DNA from: Paragordius varius | Taxonomy: Eukaryota > Nematomorpha | DNA: 64,000 bases | Direction: 5' to 3' | Assembly (NCBI GenBank): GCA_964247055.1 | Contig: OZ176051.1 | Span: forward strand, 14,632,001 to 14,696,000 | Shown: positions 1-11,389 of the stretch, one piece after another | How positions within the stretch are numbered: position 1 is the first letter of the stretch | Layout of the letters: every line of letters starts with the position of its first letter | Made by a program: the position numbers and the translations under genes | The notes under the pieces: generated by a model | The model's input: only the letters and a program-made list of their open reading frames with translations | What the model was told of the DNA's origin: nothing | The model's database searches: none

Positions 1-762
1 TTCATGAGATTTTTCAAACCGTTCGAGTTTTATTCACACAGGAAAACACAGACGGGGTTGTAAAATTGCAGGATGCATTTCCTATTTTCTGAATCAAAAT
101 ATTAACAATTTTTTTCTAAATCTCTCCTAACACAAGTGAATCATTGGAATAATTATTTCATAACTTTCTTTTATATATTGATATATGGATACATTATTAT
201 TTATCTAGACTCAAATCTGAGCACATTATATTATTATATTAAACTTTGGGGACACGGATATTGAGGCTTCTAAGAAATAAAACCTAATTCAATTGACGAC
301 TAATTCTATAATAAACTCTCAGATGGGCTGTTCAACCAAGTAACCGATTTATAAAATTTGGCAGATATGTAGCTGCACCAGTTCATTCGTAGACTTTTCT
401 TGATGTTATTTTTATATTTTTTAGATATGTGAATAGCCTGACGACGGTGTGGTACAATCATTTTTATCGATTTCATTCATGGATGTGACACCTATCCTAA
501 AGAGACTTATCGCCTATCTATAATCATTTACTTGGCTATTTAATTTAATGTTTTTATAACTCTTGATATTTTGATTTTATATTATTATATAAAATTTTTG
601 TATGAAAATCATTTATGAAAAACCCCTAATTAAAACAAAACCGATTCCAAAACCGGTTCTTTCGATACCATTAAATTATCGACCCAGTTGCGGTTTTTTT
701 ACTCATGAACCACCCCGGAGGCAGTTCCTAAATAACAAGCACCGCGGTTTCATTTTCGATTA
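1..762. other. AT-rich intergenic stretch
   Basis: No gene or complete element is recognisable here. The stretch at about 640-760 is less AT-rich and holds the short inverted motif aaaccggttct next to ccgattccaaaacc. It lies just beyond the presumed stop of the minus-strand gene that ends at 763, so part of it may be that gene's 3' untranslated region. This is inference from position only. Confidence 0.4.
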
Positions 763-2677
763 CTAGAAGCCATGCCTCCATTTTTTTTGGCCCAGCTCGA
801 TGCTCTGACATATACATATATAAACAAATATATTAGATATATCGTATCTAGATCTACCGAATTGATCCACGATTTCTCGAGCTATATAATCAAAAATATC
901 TGTATAACTAATATTTGGGTGATTATTTTCGACATAAAATAATTACCATTTTGTATTTCCTCTGTCGTAGGTTCTGGTCTATTAGCTAAATATAAATTAT
1001 TTAATTTTATTATTCTAAGTTCATACGTATATTTTTTATATATATTATATGTGAATTTAAACCAATATCTTCTGTATCTAAGCTGTCTGTTTTTGCAGAT
1101 GGATTTCCTATAAAACAATTTATAACGAATCATATATGCGGAAATTAATTAGTGTATTACCTTCACTTTCAGAATCTACAACAAAATTAATTGATTGTAC
1201 ATAATTGAAAATAAATTATTTGATATGTAATTACTCAAATTTGAATCAGACTGAGAAGGTTGATTATTCCCAGCATCAGCTCTTGACTCTGTTGGTGGAT
1301 TTTCTGGGATTTCTTCATTTTGACTCTCTTCAACAGTCGGGTTTTCGTTGTTGGCGAGATTGTTTGGTATATTTTCGCCCCCTAACTCGATATCATTGAT
1401 GCCTTGTGCGATAGCTACAACTTCTGGTGTTTCCGAGGCTCCAGCACCCACAATGGCTGAAAATATTAATATTTTGATGATCCCCGAAATTTGATTGAAA
1501 TTAACAGTGTAACATGGTAAAATTTAATTTTAGTCAAAAATATTAAAATTGTCGGACGGTTTTATGAACACAACCAATTTTTAAAATTAAAATTCTTATA
1601 TTTTATTTCATACTATACCGATTCTGATTTGTTATCGACAAAGAGCTCACTGCCAAATTTGCCTGATTTTTTTATTTTACCCTATCTATTTCCTTGGGAA
1701 TGTAAATTTATTCTTGGATATGTATTTTAGTACAGTTCTTTAATTATTATAAAATATTTTATTGATTGCACTTTTAAAAGTAAATTTAATATATAACACA
1801 ACAATAATATATATAGATAATAATATATAATCTGATTGTTTTGTTAATACATTTTAATTTATAATAATTAAGAGAATCGTACCGCAAAAATGGAACAAAA
1901 TTTTGCACGTGTGAAAACATGTAATGTAATAAAAGATAAATTTCTTCAATTTTGAAATACTAGAGAGAGACGATAGTACAAAAGAAAGCATTACTGTTAA
2001 TCAGTTCAGTTCATGAATATTTTACCCCTTTATAATTTTAGCTTAAAGTCAAAAATCAAAGAAATATTTATATAAAAAAATGTGATATTAAGGTTCCTCT
2101 ATTTTTTTCCATTTTATTCAAAATATTAGAAATAACCATCAACAACTGGTTATGTCTCGCTAACCCTTATTGTTAAAAAAGACCAATGATGGAAAATAGT
2201 GAAACATTAAAATATAATAATAAATAAAAAATAGATAACATACTTCCAATCACACCTGTTATTAATAATAAAATAAAAATTAATATATAAAAAATGAACC
2301 TGTTGACGCTGCTACAATATATGTATATAAAACTTGTAACAAATTTTAACTGATCCTATTATTAATATTTATTTCTAATAATTAATTATAAATATAACTT
2401 AATATTGGTAAAAAAGACATTATAATCGAAATGGTACCTCCAATCATTGCGATTGGTCCAATAAATGTGTCATTCTTTTTCATCAGCGGTGCCTTCTGTT
2501 GTTCGGGAGTATTACTTACTTTGGGATGATCCATCTTTGGTTTATTCCTTTTTTTTTGTTTTGGAACGTGTGGAAAATGTGAAGAAGGTTGTGAAACAGG
2601 AAAAGTAACATTGTGTTGTCGGATGTAAAATGAGTTGGCCCATATTTCTGAGAGTAAATAGTTCATGGAAAACACCA
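763..2677 (-). CDS. Putative four-exon gene, acidic Asn/Gln-rich protein of unknown function
   Basis: I do not recognise the family. Four minus-strand exons can be joined in frame: 2677-2438, 1456-1201, 1107-947 and 881-763. Each internal exon follows a TTTTAG, TTTCAG or TATAG acceptor, and donors are GTACCA, GTACAA and GTAATT; phases agree at all three joins. The first exon begins mid-codon, so at least one 5' exon is missing. Visible parts, in order, are a segment with Pro, Lys and His clusters (KQKKRNKPK), a short Gly/Ile/Ala-rich hydrophobic stretch formed across the first join (IGPIAMIGAIVGAGA), a long acidic Asn/Glu/Pro-rich region, and a basic, aromatic segment (YRRYWFKF). The hydrophobic stretch is short for a membrane helix. 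The last exon is the weakest. Sequence bias and consistent phases argue for a real gene, but transcript evidence is lacking. Confidence 0.4.
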
Positions 2678-4440
2678 CTAAAACATAAAATCATAATTTA
2701 TAATTAAATGAAATTTCAAATTACATCTTTAATACTTGGTATTTTCAAGAATATTTGTAAAAAATATTATATTTTTAAATAGTCATTGAATAATATCCAA
2801 TTTTTGTACATAGATATCTTTACTTATCCACTACCAAACCAAGAATATATGCTTGCATTGATTATTACGGTAAAAAGAAATTATATAAAAAGTGAAATAT
2901 ATTTTTGAAACAGTCTCTTCCAACTTTGACTTTCACCAATTTTCGAGGATTGATATAAATTGGAAGGACCCTATATTCAAAAAATTAAAAAATGTTTTGA
3001 ATAATTATTAATCTTTTTTACTTTGTTAAATATATATACTGTGTCTACAAAAAATAACCTGATAAAATATATATAATTTTTGTGCTAAGAGCTCCATATC
3101 CGAAAATGGAAAAAATTGCGCCTATTTTTTGAATAAACCTTTTTTGAAAGTTAAAGCTTCATTCCAAAAAACTTCCCTAAAATATATCATAAACTACATA
3201 TAGCAAAACAATGTTATCAAAATATCTAATCTTTAGATGTGGGATCCATCCTTAATTTTTTTGCTCTTTGTCATATATTGTCCAATTGATAATTAAACAT
3301 TTCACAAATCGATTAGGACGAATGGAATTTATACAAACTATGTTAAAAAGGTGCGTATAATTTCTGGAAATTTAAATGTCTACAGAGAAGGTTCAACACA
3401 TGTTTATTGCTTTAATTGCGATGACCTGAAGCGGAATATGATTGTGTGGATAGATAATTGTTGAATAGTTTATAATTAAGGTTCAGGTATTTATTTATTT
3501 GACACAAAAGGCTGAATATAAATTAAATCAGATTTAAAATTAGAAGATTCTGTAACACACCCTGCAGTATTAATAAATCATTATAATATCTCAGAGGAAA
3601 CACCACTAATTAAAATGTTCTGATAGCTCTAGCAACAAATCATTCTGCATTCTTTACAACTCACTTTTCATCATTAAATATAAAAACCCATTTTTATCAA
3701 CTAATAAGCTATCTGCCTTCGTTCTTAATCAATTAGCGCATTATATATATAATATATATGATAAAAATTGTTCATTTTTAATAAATTTATAATCATATTT
3801 TTTATTTGGATAAATATCTATGAGCTGAGCAATTAACATATAATTTACATTTAGATTTATTATCAAAAATAAAAACTATTGACAAACCCTATTGAAAAAT
3901 TGATAGTGGTATCATAACTGTTTTTGTTTTTTATTCACAGCATTTGTTGCTACATTTATTTAAAGAGAGATAATATTATATGGATCTTTATTTAAATTTA
4001 ATACATTATTCATTGGGTCTATTCGAAAATAATGATACAGTCGAAAAAAAGCGCATAAAAATATTGAATAGATCCCCCATCAACTAATTATCTGGATTTA
4101 AATAATTACACAAATATGATTGAAAAAAGATTGCTATAATACTATTACCTAAGTGTTGCATACGTCGCTAAAATCTTTGGAGATGAAGTCGATTATAGAG
4201 ATAATCTTTAATTTTTATCATGCGTAACTTTAAGAAACATTATTCGATTATATACAATATATAGCCAGATCTAAAATCCTAAGCAACATCTTAGAAATAC
4301 CATAAAAATGCTTTTTTTAATATAATTGGTGATTAATCTTAACACTATGATCTTTTGGGGTATCCCAGTAAAGTTTGGAGGTGTATAATGATTACGACGT
4401 AATGAAAGCGTCATCTTTTATTTAATAACCACATAATAAG
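2678..4440. other. AT-rich intergenic stretch, no gene seen
   Basis: Both strands show only short, low-complexity open frames here. The missing 5' exon of the minus-strand gene may lie in this stretch, but no convincing exon with flanking splice sites was seen. Confidence 0.4.
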
Positions 4441-4548
4441 GATATCATTATTATTAGCCTACCAACTAGATTTTGTTTTATAAAAGTCACCAAGTGCTCG
4501 ATAGGAAGTATTATGATTTCTAAATGCAAGGCTAATAATAATGATATT
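4441..4548. repeat. Short inverted repeat (19-nt arms)
   Basis: Positions 4441-4459 (gatatcattattattagcc) and 4530-4548 are reverse complements at 18 of 19 bases, with about 70 nt between them. The right arm abuts the MITE that starts at 4550. It may be the remains of a small foldback element into which the MITE inserted. Confidence 0.5.
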
Positions 4549-4549
4549 A

Positions 4550-4849
4550 CTGTAAAACTTGAAATTATACGGACAAAAAGTATAAATATAGAGAAAATAT
4601 CTTTTCTAAAAGAAACCCTAGTTTTTAGATCTAATTTTTTACAATGTAACTCATTTTTTTAAACAACAAAGTATAATATAGAGATGTATATTGGTAACAC
4701 AATCAATTATATATATATATATATATGTTGTAATTGTAAATGTATCTTTCATATGGGAAAAATTTAAATTTAGAAAGTATGGTTATCTTTTAAAAAAATA
4801 TTTGTCTCTATATTTTTACGTTCTGTCTGTATAATTTCAGTTTTTACTG
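4550..4849. mobile_element. Tc1/mariner-type MITE, family CAGTAAAAAYTGAAATTATA (copy 1)
   Basis: A 300-bp non-coding element flanked by TA on both sides. The left end (CTGTAAAACTTGAAATTATA) matches the reverse complement of the right end (CAGTAAAAACTGAAATTATA), and similarity continues inward for about 50 bp. TA target duplication and the CAGT-like terminus are typical of MITEs mobilised by Tc1/mariner transposases. Related copies lie at 27170, 33319 and 49934. Confidence 0.75.
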
Positions 4850-6339
4850 TATGTCAAAAGTGTTAAGGTATTACGCAGAAATTAGAAATATGATTTATTT
4901 ATCCTTTCAGGCGGATAATAAAAAAAAATCTTCTAAAAAATGTATATTGTAAAAAAATCCTCATTACAATTTTCGCCATCATTTTTTAAATTTTCTTGCA
5001 AATAGGCAAATAAATCTGTATTATAGCCATAAAATGTAAATAATTAACTTTATTGGGTAATAAAGTTATCGTCAAAAAGTGAATAGATCTTAGAGGTTAA
5101 ATATATTTTTAATATATATATCTATATCTTAATTTTTTTAATATTTCATTATGCAATATCCTGTTATCTCTGAATGACTATCACTTTCTACTACAAAGCG
5201 TAGATACAAAAAATCAAAATCCTTTGAAGTAAATCAATAAAATGTACAATATATATCTAATATAATATGCTGAATTGGGTCAAAAATGATTTATATTTTA
5301 AGTTATCTAGATCCAATCAAAGTAGTTTATATTAATATGAAGGACCTAAAATTTCGGTCAGCCGTTTTAAAGAATTATTGTTGTTATAATTTAATGGATA
5401 ATAAAAATAGTAGGAAATATATATATATATATAAAGCGTCTAAATTAAAATAATAATTTGTATCTCTATTTATGAAATATATAAACACTTATTTATGGAG
5501 AAACTAACAAATCATTCATATTTTTAAACGCACATAAAACGATTTTGAAAATTCGCATATTCCTTTTGTTTTATTCAAATGCTGCATTTTGATCTTTTAC
5601 CCAATAAATGAACAATACAAGGCACGGCATAAAGTAAATCCTGCCATAATTGAAATTTTTAGCCATTATCATTTATGAATAAAATTTAATAACAAATTTT
5701 TAAACAGCCAATTGCTTTTATATTATTACCTTATCTGCAGAGTTTCCATTTATCAAAAACTTAACACGATTCAAATATTTACGAAAAACAATCCCACATT
5801 ATGATATGTTTATATAATAAGTGGGATATTCATAATTACCGGGCGAGGTTTCGCAATTCTAATAATAATTGTAAATATAAATAAATACTTATTATAGTAC
5901 ATATCATAATTTTTAAAAAAAGCGATACCTATAAATTTAAAAAACATTAACTCAATTTTCAATTTTTTTAATATATTAGGATGCATACCTGGATATCTGT
6001 TTATCATAAAAACAACATGTAATTATGTATTTATAAACAAATTTGCATCAATGTTTACTTATTGCAACATTGTAATCATCGGGCCTTCCGAACAAGTCAA
6101 ATCGTTTAGAAAGGACATTCCAAACAACTAGATAAAATATATCTATATTTTAATACCTGAAATCCGATTTTCTTCTGTTGTAATGAATAGGCCGTCTATA
6201 TTATATTTAATTAATATGATTATAAATTTAAGAAATGTTAAATGGTAAGTAAAAGATAGCCAGTTATAATGTTTGACTTAACCAAATTATATTCATAAAT
6301 CGTTTTCTTTTGCAAGTAATTTTTTTTTATTATTTAAAA
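4850..6339. other. AT-rich stretch between MITE and Helitron
   Basis: No gene, tRNA or recognisable element. It holds short TA runs near 5420 and scattered poly-T, typical of background sequence in this window. Confidence 0.4.
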
Positions 6340-8096
6340 CTATCGTAAATCTCCTGCTGCTACGAAGACCGAGGATAAAATGATCCATATATGTGGATTA
6401 TTTCAAAACATTATTTAATAGCTATCATAGGATTTTCAAAACGGTGCATTCATACTAACATATTGTTTACTGGTATAAAGGACCCGAATCGACGGCTAAC
6501 GAAAAAAACCACTATACTGTAAATTTTACCTTTTTATGGGTAATATTTAAACCCTTTATTGAACTAGTATGGCTTCTTAAGTTTTTTGAAAATTCGCTGC
6601 AAAGCCACGCCATTTTTGTATGTCTCAGTTTTATACCGGTAGACCCCTATCCATAGGCCTATATGGAAAAAGCGCTAAGTTATATTTTTTGCCTTTATGA
6701 GGAATAAGACCATCGTCTCATAGGTTATAAAAAATACCTCAACACTAAATAATCGTTATATGATGGCGTATTTTTAGGGCATAAAGGCCCCAATTAACGG
6801 CTAAAAAAAGGCATGACCTTAATTTTAACCTAGTTACGAGTAATATGTCGAACTTTAAATGAGTTCATTGGCATAAGTTTTCTTTAAATTAGTTCCAAAA
6901 CAACGCAATTTCTATATAGTGGCACAGTTTTTTGCGGGTAGCGTCTTACCCAGATGCAAGTATAAAAAAGCGTCGGGCAAAATTTTTGCTTTTATATGGG
7001 GAATATCTAGAATTTTAATGTTCATGTTCTTATAGTTCTTGGAACTATTGCTTCAAAACTAAAAAACTGTACTATGTCGGCGAATTTTTTGGGGCGTAAA
7101 ACTTTTCTTAGCGGCTCATTGAAATAACCCCTTGTACTAAAATATTTGATTTTTAGGGGGTAATAAATATTTTAGGCCCTTATTGAACTCACACAGTCTC
7201 ATACCTTTTATAAAATTTGGGTACAAAGGCATTCGGTATCGATATAGAGACGCATTTTTACGCGGGTAGCCCTCTACCCAGAGCCTACCGCTAATTTAAA
7301 ACATCCGCTCGACTTAAACTTTTGTCTTTTTGCGGGTAATATATCAGGCCCTTTTAAAACTTATATGGCATGATTGAAAATTAACTCCTAAACAACGTAA
7401 TTTTGATATGGTGGCGCAGTTTTAGGCAGGTAGCTCCCTACCCAGAGGCCAATATTAAAAAAACGTTCAATAATATTATTTGCCATATGAGGGAATACCT
7501 GGAATCATCATTCATTCCAAGTGCTCTTAATAGTTTATGGAAGAATGGCTTCAAAACTAAATAATAGTTCATTAATAGCGCATTTTTAGGGCGTACAAGG
7601 CCTATTTAACCGCTATTGTAAAAAATCCGCGCGACGTAAATTTTTGCCTTGTTGCGGGCATTATCTTAAGCACCTATCTGACTCATATGGCCTGGTATGT
7701 TTTCTGAAATTTAGCCCCAAAGGCACGCTATTTCGATATGACGGGGCAGTTTTTAGAGGGAAACTCCTTACCCAGCAGCCAATATAAAAAAGCACGACTA
7801 AAAGTTTTGCTTTTTTACGGATAATGCCTGGAATCATGAATTCTATATGCTCTCATTAGTTTTCTCGAAAATTGCCTCAAAATTAAAAAATTATTCTATG
7901 GTGGCACATTTTTCAGGGCGTGAAGGGCCTAATTAAAGGCTAATTTCAAAAAACCGCACGATCTAAATTTGTGCCTTGCTACGGGTAATATTTTAAGCAA
8001 CTGTTGAACTCGTATGGCCTGAGGGTTTTTTAAAATTTAGCCCCAAAAGCACGCTATTTTGATATGACGGGGAGGTTTTAAGCGAGTATCTCCTTA

Positions 8097-9901
8097 AATG
8101 GTAAAATTATATAATAAAGAATTTCAACGACAAACAAGGAAGGATTACGAAGATTTTCTTAATAAACAATGTCTGGAAGTGGAATTAAATAACAAAAAAG
8201 GATTAATGCAACCAATGTTCCAGAAACTGAAGCAAATGACTCATAAACCTTTTATATCATCACAAAAGATTAAAAAAGAGAATGGCACCATATTGTGCAA
8301 ACAAACAGAAGTACGAGAAAGATGGAAGGAATACACCCAAAAACTCTATCAGGCTCCTCAAGCAAAGGTGTTGCAATTAAAAGAAGAAGAACGTGATCCA
8401 GATATATTAAGAGAGGAGGTTGAATTAGCCTTAAAACAAATTCCTAACAACAAAGCGATGGGATTAGACAATATCCCAATAGAGTTCATAAAAGCTATTC
8501 CCGTTGAAAAGTTACACCAGTTATGTCAAAAGGTGTGGGAAACATGTGAGTGGCCAAACGATTGGGCATCATCTGTATATCTCCCAATATATAAAAAAGG
8601 AGATGTACTCCAATGCGAGAACTATCGGAACATATCTCTTATTAGCCACGCTAGTAAGGTCTTACTAAAAGTAATACAAAACAGAATGCACAGTATCATA
8701 CAGACAGAAATACCAGAAAATCAAGCCGGATTTATGAAGGGAAAAAGCACAAGAGACCATATCTCAAACATGAGAAGGATAATGGAAACATCAAAAGAGT
8801 TCCAGAAAGAATTATACATGTGTTTTATTGATTACAGACAAGCATTCGATTCAATTAACTATGACTCCTTGTGGGAAACATTAAAGTTAGTAGGGGTATC
8901 GTCTCACTTAATCAGATTGATTAGCTCTCTGTATGCAAAACAAAGAGCGATTATTAGAACACCAGCGGGGGACACAGACGAAATACCAATCTTGAAAGGA
9001 GTCAGACAAGGGTGTTGCTTATCCCCTTATCTGTTCAATATGTGCACAGAAATGATAATGAGGAAGTTGGATGGTAAAAATATTGGAGTAAGAATAGGAG
9101 GGAGAACAATCAATAATTTAAGGTTTGCAGACGATACCACTCTTATAGCTGAAAGTGCAAATGATTTGAAGGAATTGATTGAAGAGATTCGAAAGGAAAG
9201 TTTGAGGTATGGTCTTAGGCTTAATCCTAACAAAACCAAAATATTATGTACAGGAAAAAAGCCTACAATTATAATAGAAGGAGTAGAAATAGAAATAGTT
9301 AAACAGTTAACGTTTTTGGGCGCAATAATTTCAGAGGATGGGTCTTCAACTCCTGACATCAGAAAGAGAATAGGATTGGGTAGAGAAGCGATGACCAAAT
9401 TAATAAAGATTTGGAAAAACAAAAGCGTAGGAGTTGAAACCAAAAAAAGATTACTCTACTGTTTCGTTCTCCCGGTCACCACATATGGATGTGAGAGTTG
9501 GACTCTCAGAAAAAAGGACAAAGAAAGGCTCATGGCTTTTGAAAGGAGTTGCTGGCGTAGGATGCTAGGATACACCTGGAAGGATAAAATTAAGAATGAA
9601 AATCTAACTACAGAATTAAAACCTAAAACAAACATCATGGAGATAATTCTAAAAAGAAAGTTAACATATTTTTGTCATGTCATGCGATCGAATTCTCTGG
9701 AGAAAGATACAACGTTTGGGAAGGTAGAAGGGCAAAGGAAACGAGGCCGACCACCGATGAGGTGGTTGGATATGATAAAAGAAGAGACCAAAATGACACT
9801 GAAAGAGCTCAATATAGCGGTTAAAGATAGAAAAAAATGGAAAGAAATAGTTAAAACTATATCCAAAAAGTCGTTTACGACTTAGGAAAAACCAACCAAC
9901 C
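8097..9901 (+). mobile_element. 5'-truncated RTE-type LINE insertion
   Basis: A 1,805-bp insertion flanked by the 9-bp duplication ATCTCCTTA at 8088-8096 and 9902-9910. The empty site is preserved in the sister Helitron repeat at about 40670-40690, which runs uninterrupted through gtagctccttactcagcagc. The element starts directly in the connector upstream of the reverse transcriptase, so the endonuclease domain is lost by 5' truncation, as is usual in target-primed retrotransposition. After the stop codon only about 16 bp remain, ending in an ACCAACCAACC tail; very short 3' UTRs with short-repeat tails are a known trait of the RTE clade. Confidence 0.9.
8098..9885 (+). CDS. Reverse transcriptase ORF of the RTE-type LINE (N-terminally truncated)
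   Basis: 595 codons without a stop. Reverse transcriptase motifs are intact: palm motif A around D245 (CFIDYRQAFDS), motif B at about 301-310 (GVRQGCCLSP), and motif C FADD at 343-346, the catalytic Asp pair being D345/D346. A QAGF motif lies between the fingers and palm, and the thumb carries TFLGAIISEDG. The C-terminus, with TYGCESWTL, WRRMLG and RGRPPMRWLD blocks, matches the pattern of RTE/BovB-like endonuclease-reverse transcriptases. The apparent start codon lies one base inside the insertion and is fortuitous; the native protein would begin with an AP-like endonuclease upstream. The open frame implies a recent insertion. Confidence 0.9.
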   Translation: MVKLYNKEFQRQTRKDYEDFLNKQCLEVELNNKKGLMQPMFQKLKQMTHKPFISSQKIKKENGTILCKQTEVRERWKEYTQKLYQAPQAKVLQLKEEERDPDILREEVELALKQIPNNKAMGLDNIPIEFIKAIPVEKLHQLCQKVWETCEWPNDWASSVYLPIYKKGDVLQCENYRNISLISHASKVLLKVIQNRMHSIIQTEIPENQAGFMKGKSTRDHISNMRRIMETSKEFQKELYMCFIDYRQAFDSINYDSLWETLKLVGVSSHLIRLISSLYAKQRAIIRTPAGDTDEIPILKGVRQGCCLSPYLFNMCTEMIMRKLDGKNIGVRIGGRTINNLRFADDTTLIAESANDLKELIEEIRKESLRYGLRLNPNKTKILCTGKKPTIIIEGVEIEIVKQLTFLGAIISEDGSSTPDIRKRIGLGREAMTKLIKIWKNKSVGVETKKRLLYCFVLPVTTYGCESWTLRKKDKERLMAFERSCWRRMLGYTWKDKIKNENLTTELKPKTNIMEIILKRKLTYFCHVMRSNSLEKDTTFGKVEGQRKRGRPPMRWLDMIKEETKMTLKELNIAVKDRKKWKEIVKTISKKSFTT

Positions 9902-10384
9902 ATCTCCTTACCCAGCAGCTATCATCAAAGAAACGCTTGACTAAAACTTTTGCCTTTTAACAGGGAATACCTGAAATCCTTATTAAATTTTTACGGTCTC
10001 ATACCTTTGGCGAAAAATAGATTCAAAAAATTATTTTTGTGGACTTTAATATTTTGAAAAAAGTGCCATTTTGCGAGGGGAGCGGGTAAAAAGAGAGCCT
10101 AAATTAAAAAAGCGATACGACTATGTTCGGCGCCATCGAAAATAAATAAAAAAATTATATTTGAAATCGAATAGTCCAACACGTGTTCCGGAAAATTGTT
10201 ACGTTTTTGTGGACTTGTTTTCAAAAAAAAGCCAGTTTTTTACACAGGGTGGGCCCGAACTGGGAGCCATTGTCGGGACATTCATCATTAATTTTATTTT
10301 TTCGATATTTGGACTTGAATGGGTCTACCGGTTTCCGGAAACGGATCACAAAGCCACCACTTTTCATTTTTATAAATATATAGA

Positions 10385-11389
10385 TTTAAGTATAAGAATA
10401 TTTCCGCAATTCCCTAAATTTACTTCTTTTAAAATACAACCATACTATTTAAACATATATAAACTATTTAATTACAATTTTAAAATAAATAATGATTATG
10501 GCAATTATCTACATCCCTAATTGATATTTAAACAATTTAAAACATATCTTATAATTAAAAAATGAATTGAAAAAGTATAGCGAATAGAACAAAATTTACG
10601 TTTTTGCAATTTGTCATTAATTATTACTGTACTCTTCTACCCTTTAATTAAAATTAATTTTTAAGTAATTTTATGAATCATTATTTAAATTTTGTATTTT
10701 ATATGGTCCATGTTTCGATTTATACTATATATCCGTTAAAGCAAAAGCGAATTAGTTATAAAACTAATTTTTATGAAATCCAATGCAGCCGAGTAAGTAT
10801 ACTTATATTATCACTGCCATGCTCCATTTTTTCCAATAATGTAATTCTAGATTTATCTTTTTATAGTAATTATATAATTTTGCTTCATAAATAACTGTTT
10901 TGGAGCAGTTAAATACGGTTTTGCATAGTATGCGACAGAATATGTTCATTTAATATCAAATATGAAAATCTCAATTATTTTTAAATTAATGTTATTAAAG
11001 AATTACTACATAATAATGTTTGTTTTTTCCCAAAAATATGCCTTCGAAATGATTTTACTCTTGGAATTATGGCTTAGCGGCAAAGACTGTGGCAAATAAC
11101 TTTAAATTTTAAATTCAACCATATTACCTAAATTTAGATTTACAAGTTTTATCAGAAAAAGTTGATCCTTGTTATATCATTTAAACCTTAAAATTTACCC
11201 AAAATAATTATACCTGAACATTACAAATTCACCCAAACTGTCATTTATATAAATATAATTTTTAATGGCATTATTATTTTTTCTTTTTATGCTAAATTCA
11301 AACAAAATCTCAATTTTCAAAATTTAAAATAGGTTTCAATCATCAAGAATAAATAAATTATATTTTAATTGAATTCACAATTTAAAAGG
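10385..11389. other. AT-rich spacer between the Helitron and the older LINE
   Basis: Nothing codable recognised. A short block near 11205-11240 (acaaattcaccc) resembles the interior of the MITE at 49536-49804 but has no paired end that I can see. Confidence 0.35.

Larger units (their letters stand above)
6470..10080 (-). repeat. Degenerate tandem repeat inside the Helitron
   Basis: A motif like ctacccagaggcc, followed by a stretch rich in aaaaaagcg, recurs near 6640, 6946, 7270, 7437, 7768 and 9908. Most intervals are about 310-330 bp, one about 167 bp, suggesting a repeat of roughly 330 bp with half-unit steps. Between these sit other recurring blocks, such as cgatatgacgg and gcccaaaggcacgctat. 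The same blocks occur in reverse complement at 24309-25060 and in the same sense at 40290-40740, always next to Helitron termini or helicase. The array therefore belongs to the transposon, not to a chromosomal satellite. The LINE at 8097-9901 interrupts the last unit. Confidence 0.7.
6340..10384 (-). mobile_element. Non-autonomous Helitron with internal tandem repeats, split by an RTE LINE
   Basis: Read on the minus strand, the 5' end is at 10384 (A|TCTATATATTTATAAAAATG, a typical Helitron TC-TATATA start preceded by host A). The 3' end is at 6340, ending ATAG before host T, a one-base variant of the CTAG end of the copy at 39526. The first about 300 bp inside the 5' end match the copies at 39526-40082, 40290-41148 and 63173-64000. 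The middle is a degenerate tandem array (separate entry). A LINE occupies 8097-9901, so the Helitron itself is about 2.2 kb. No helicase is encoded in this copy. Helitrons insert between A and T without target duplication; both flanks fit. Confidence 0.75.

Noticed and set aside
640-790. Minus-strand similarity to a conserved small-subunit rRNA segment (ctagtaatcg followed by cgcggtg)
   Set aside because: Only a 10-base match plus a displaced short one; neighbouring universally conserved rRNA sequence is absent, and the stretch overlaps the predicted last exon of the left gene.
10161-10520. 119-codon open frame as a gene
   Set aside because: It lies across the 5' region of a Helitron whose homologues at 39526, 40290 and 63173 do not conserve the frame.
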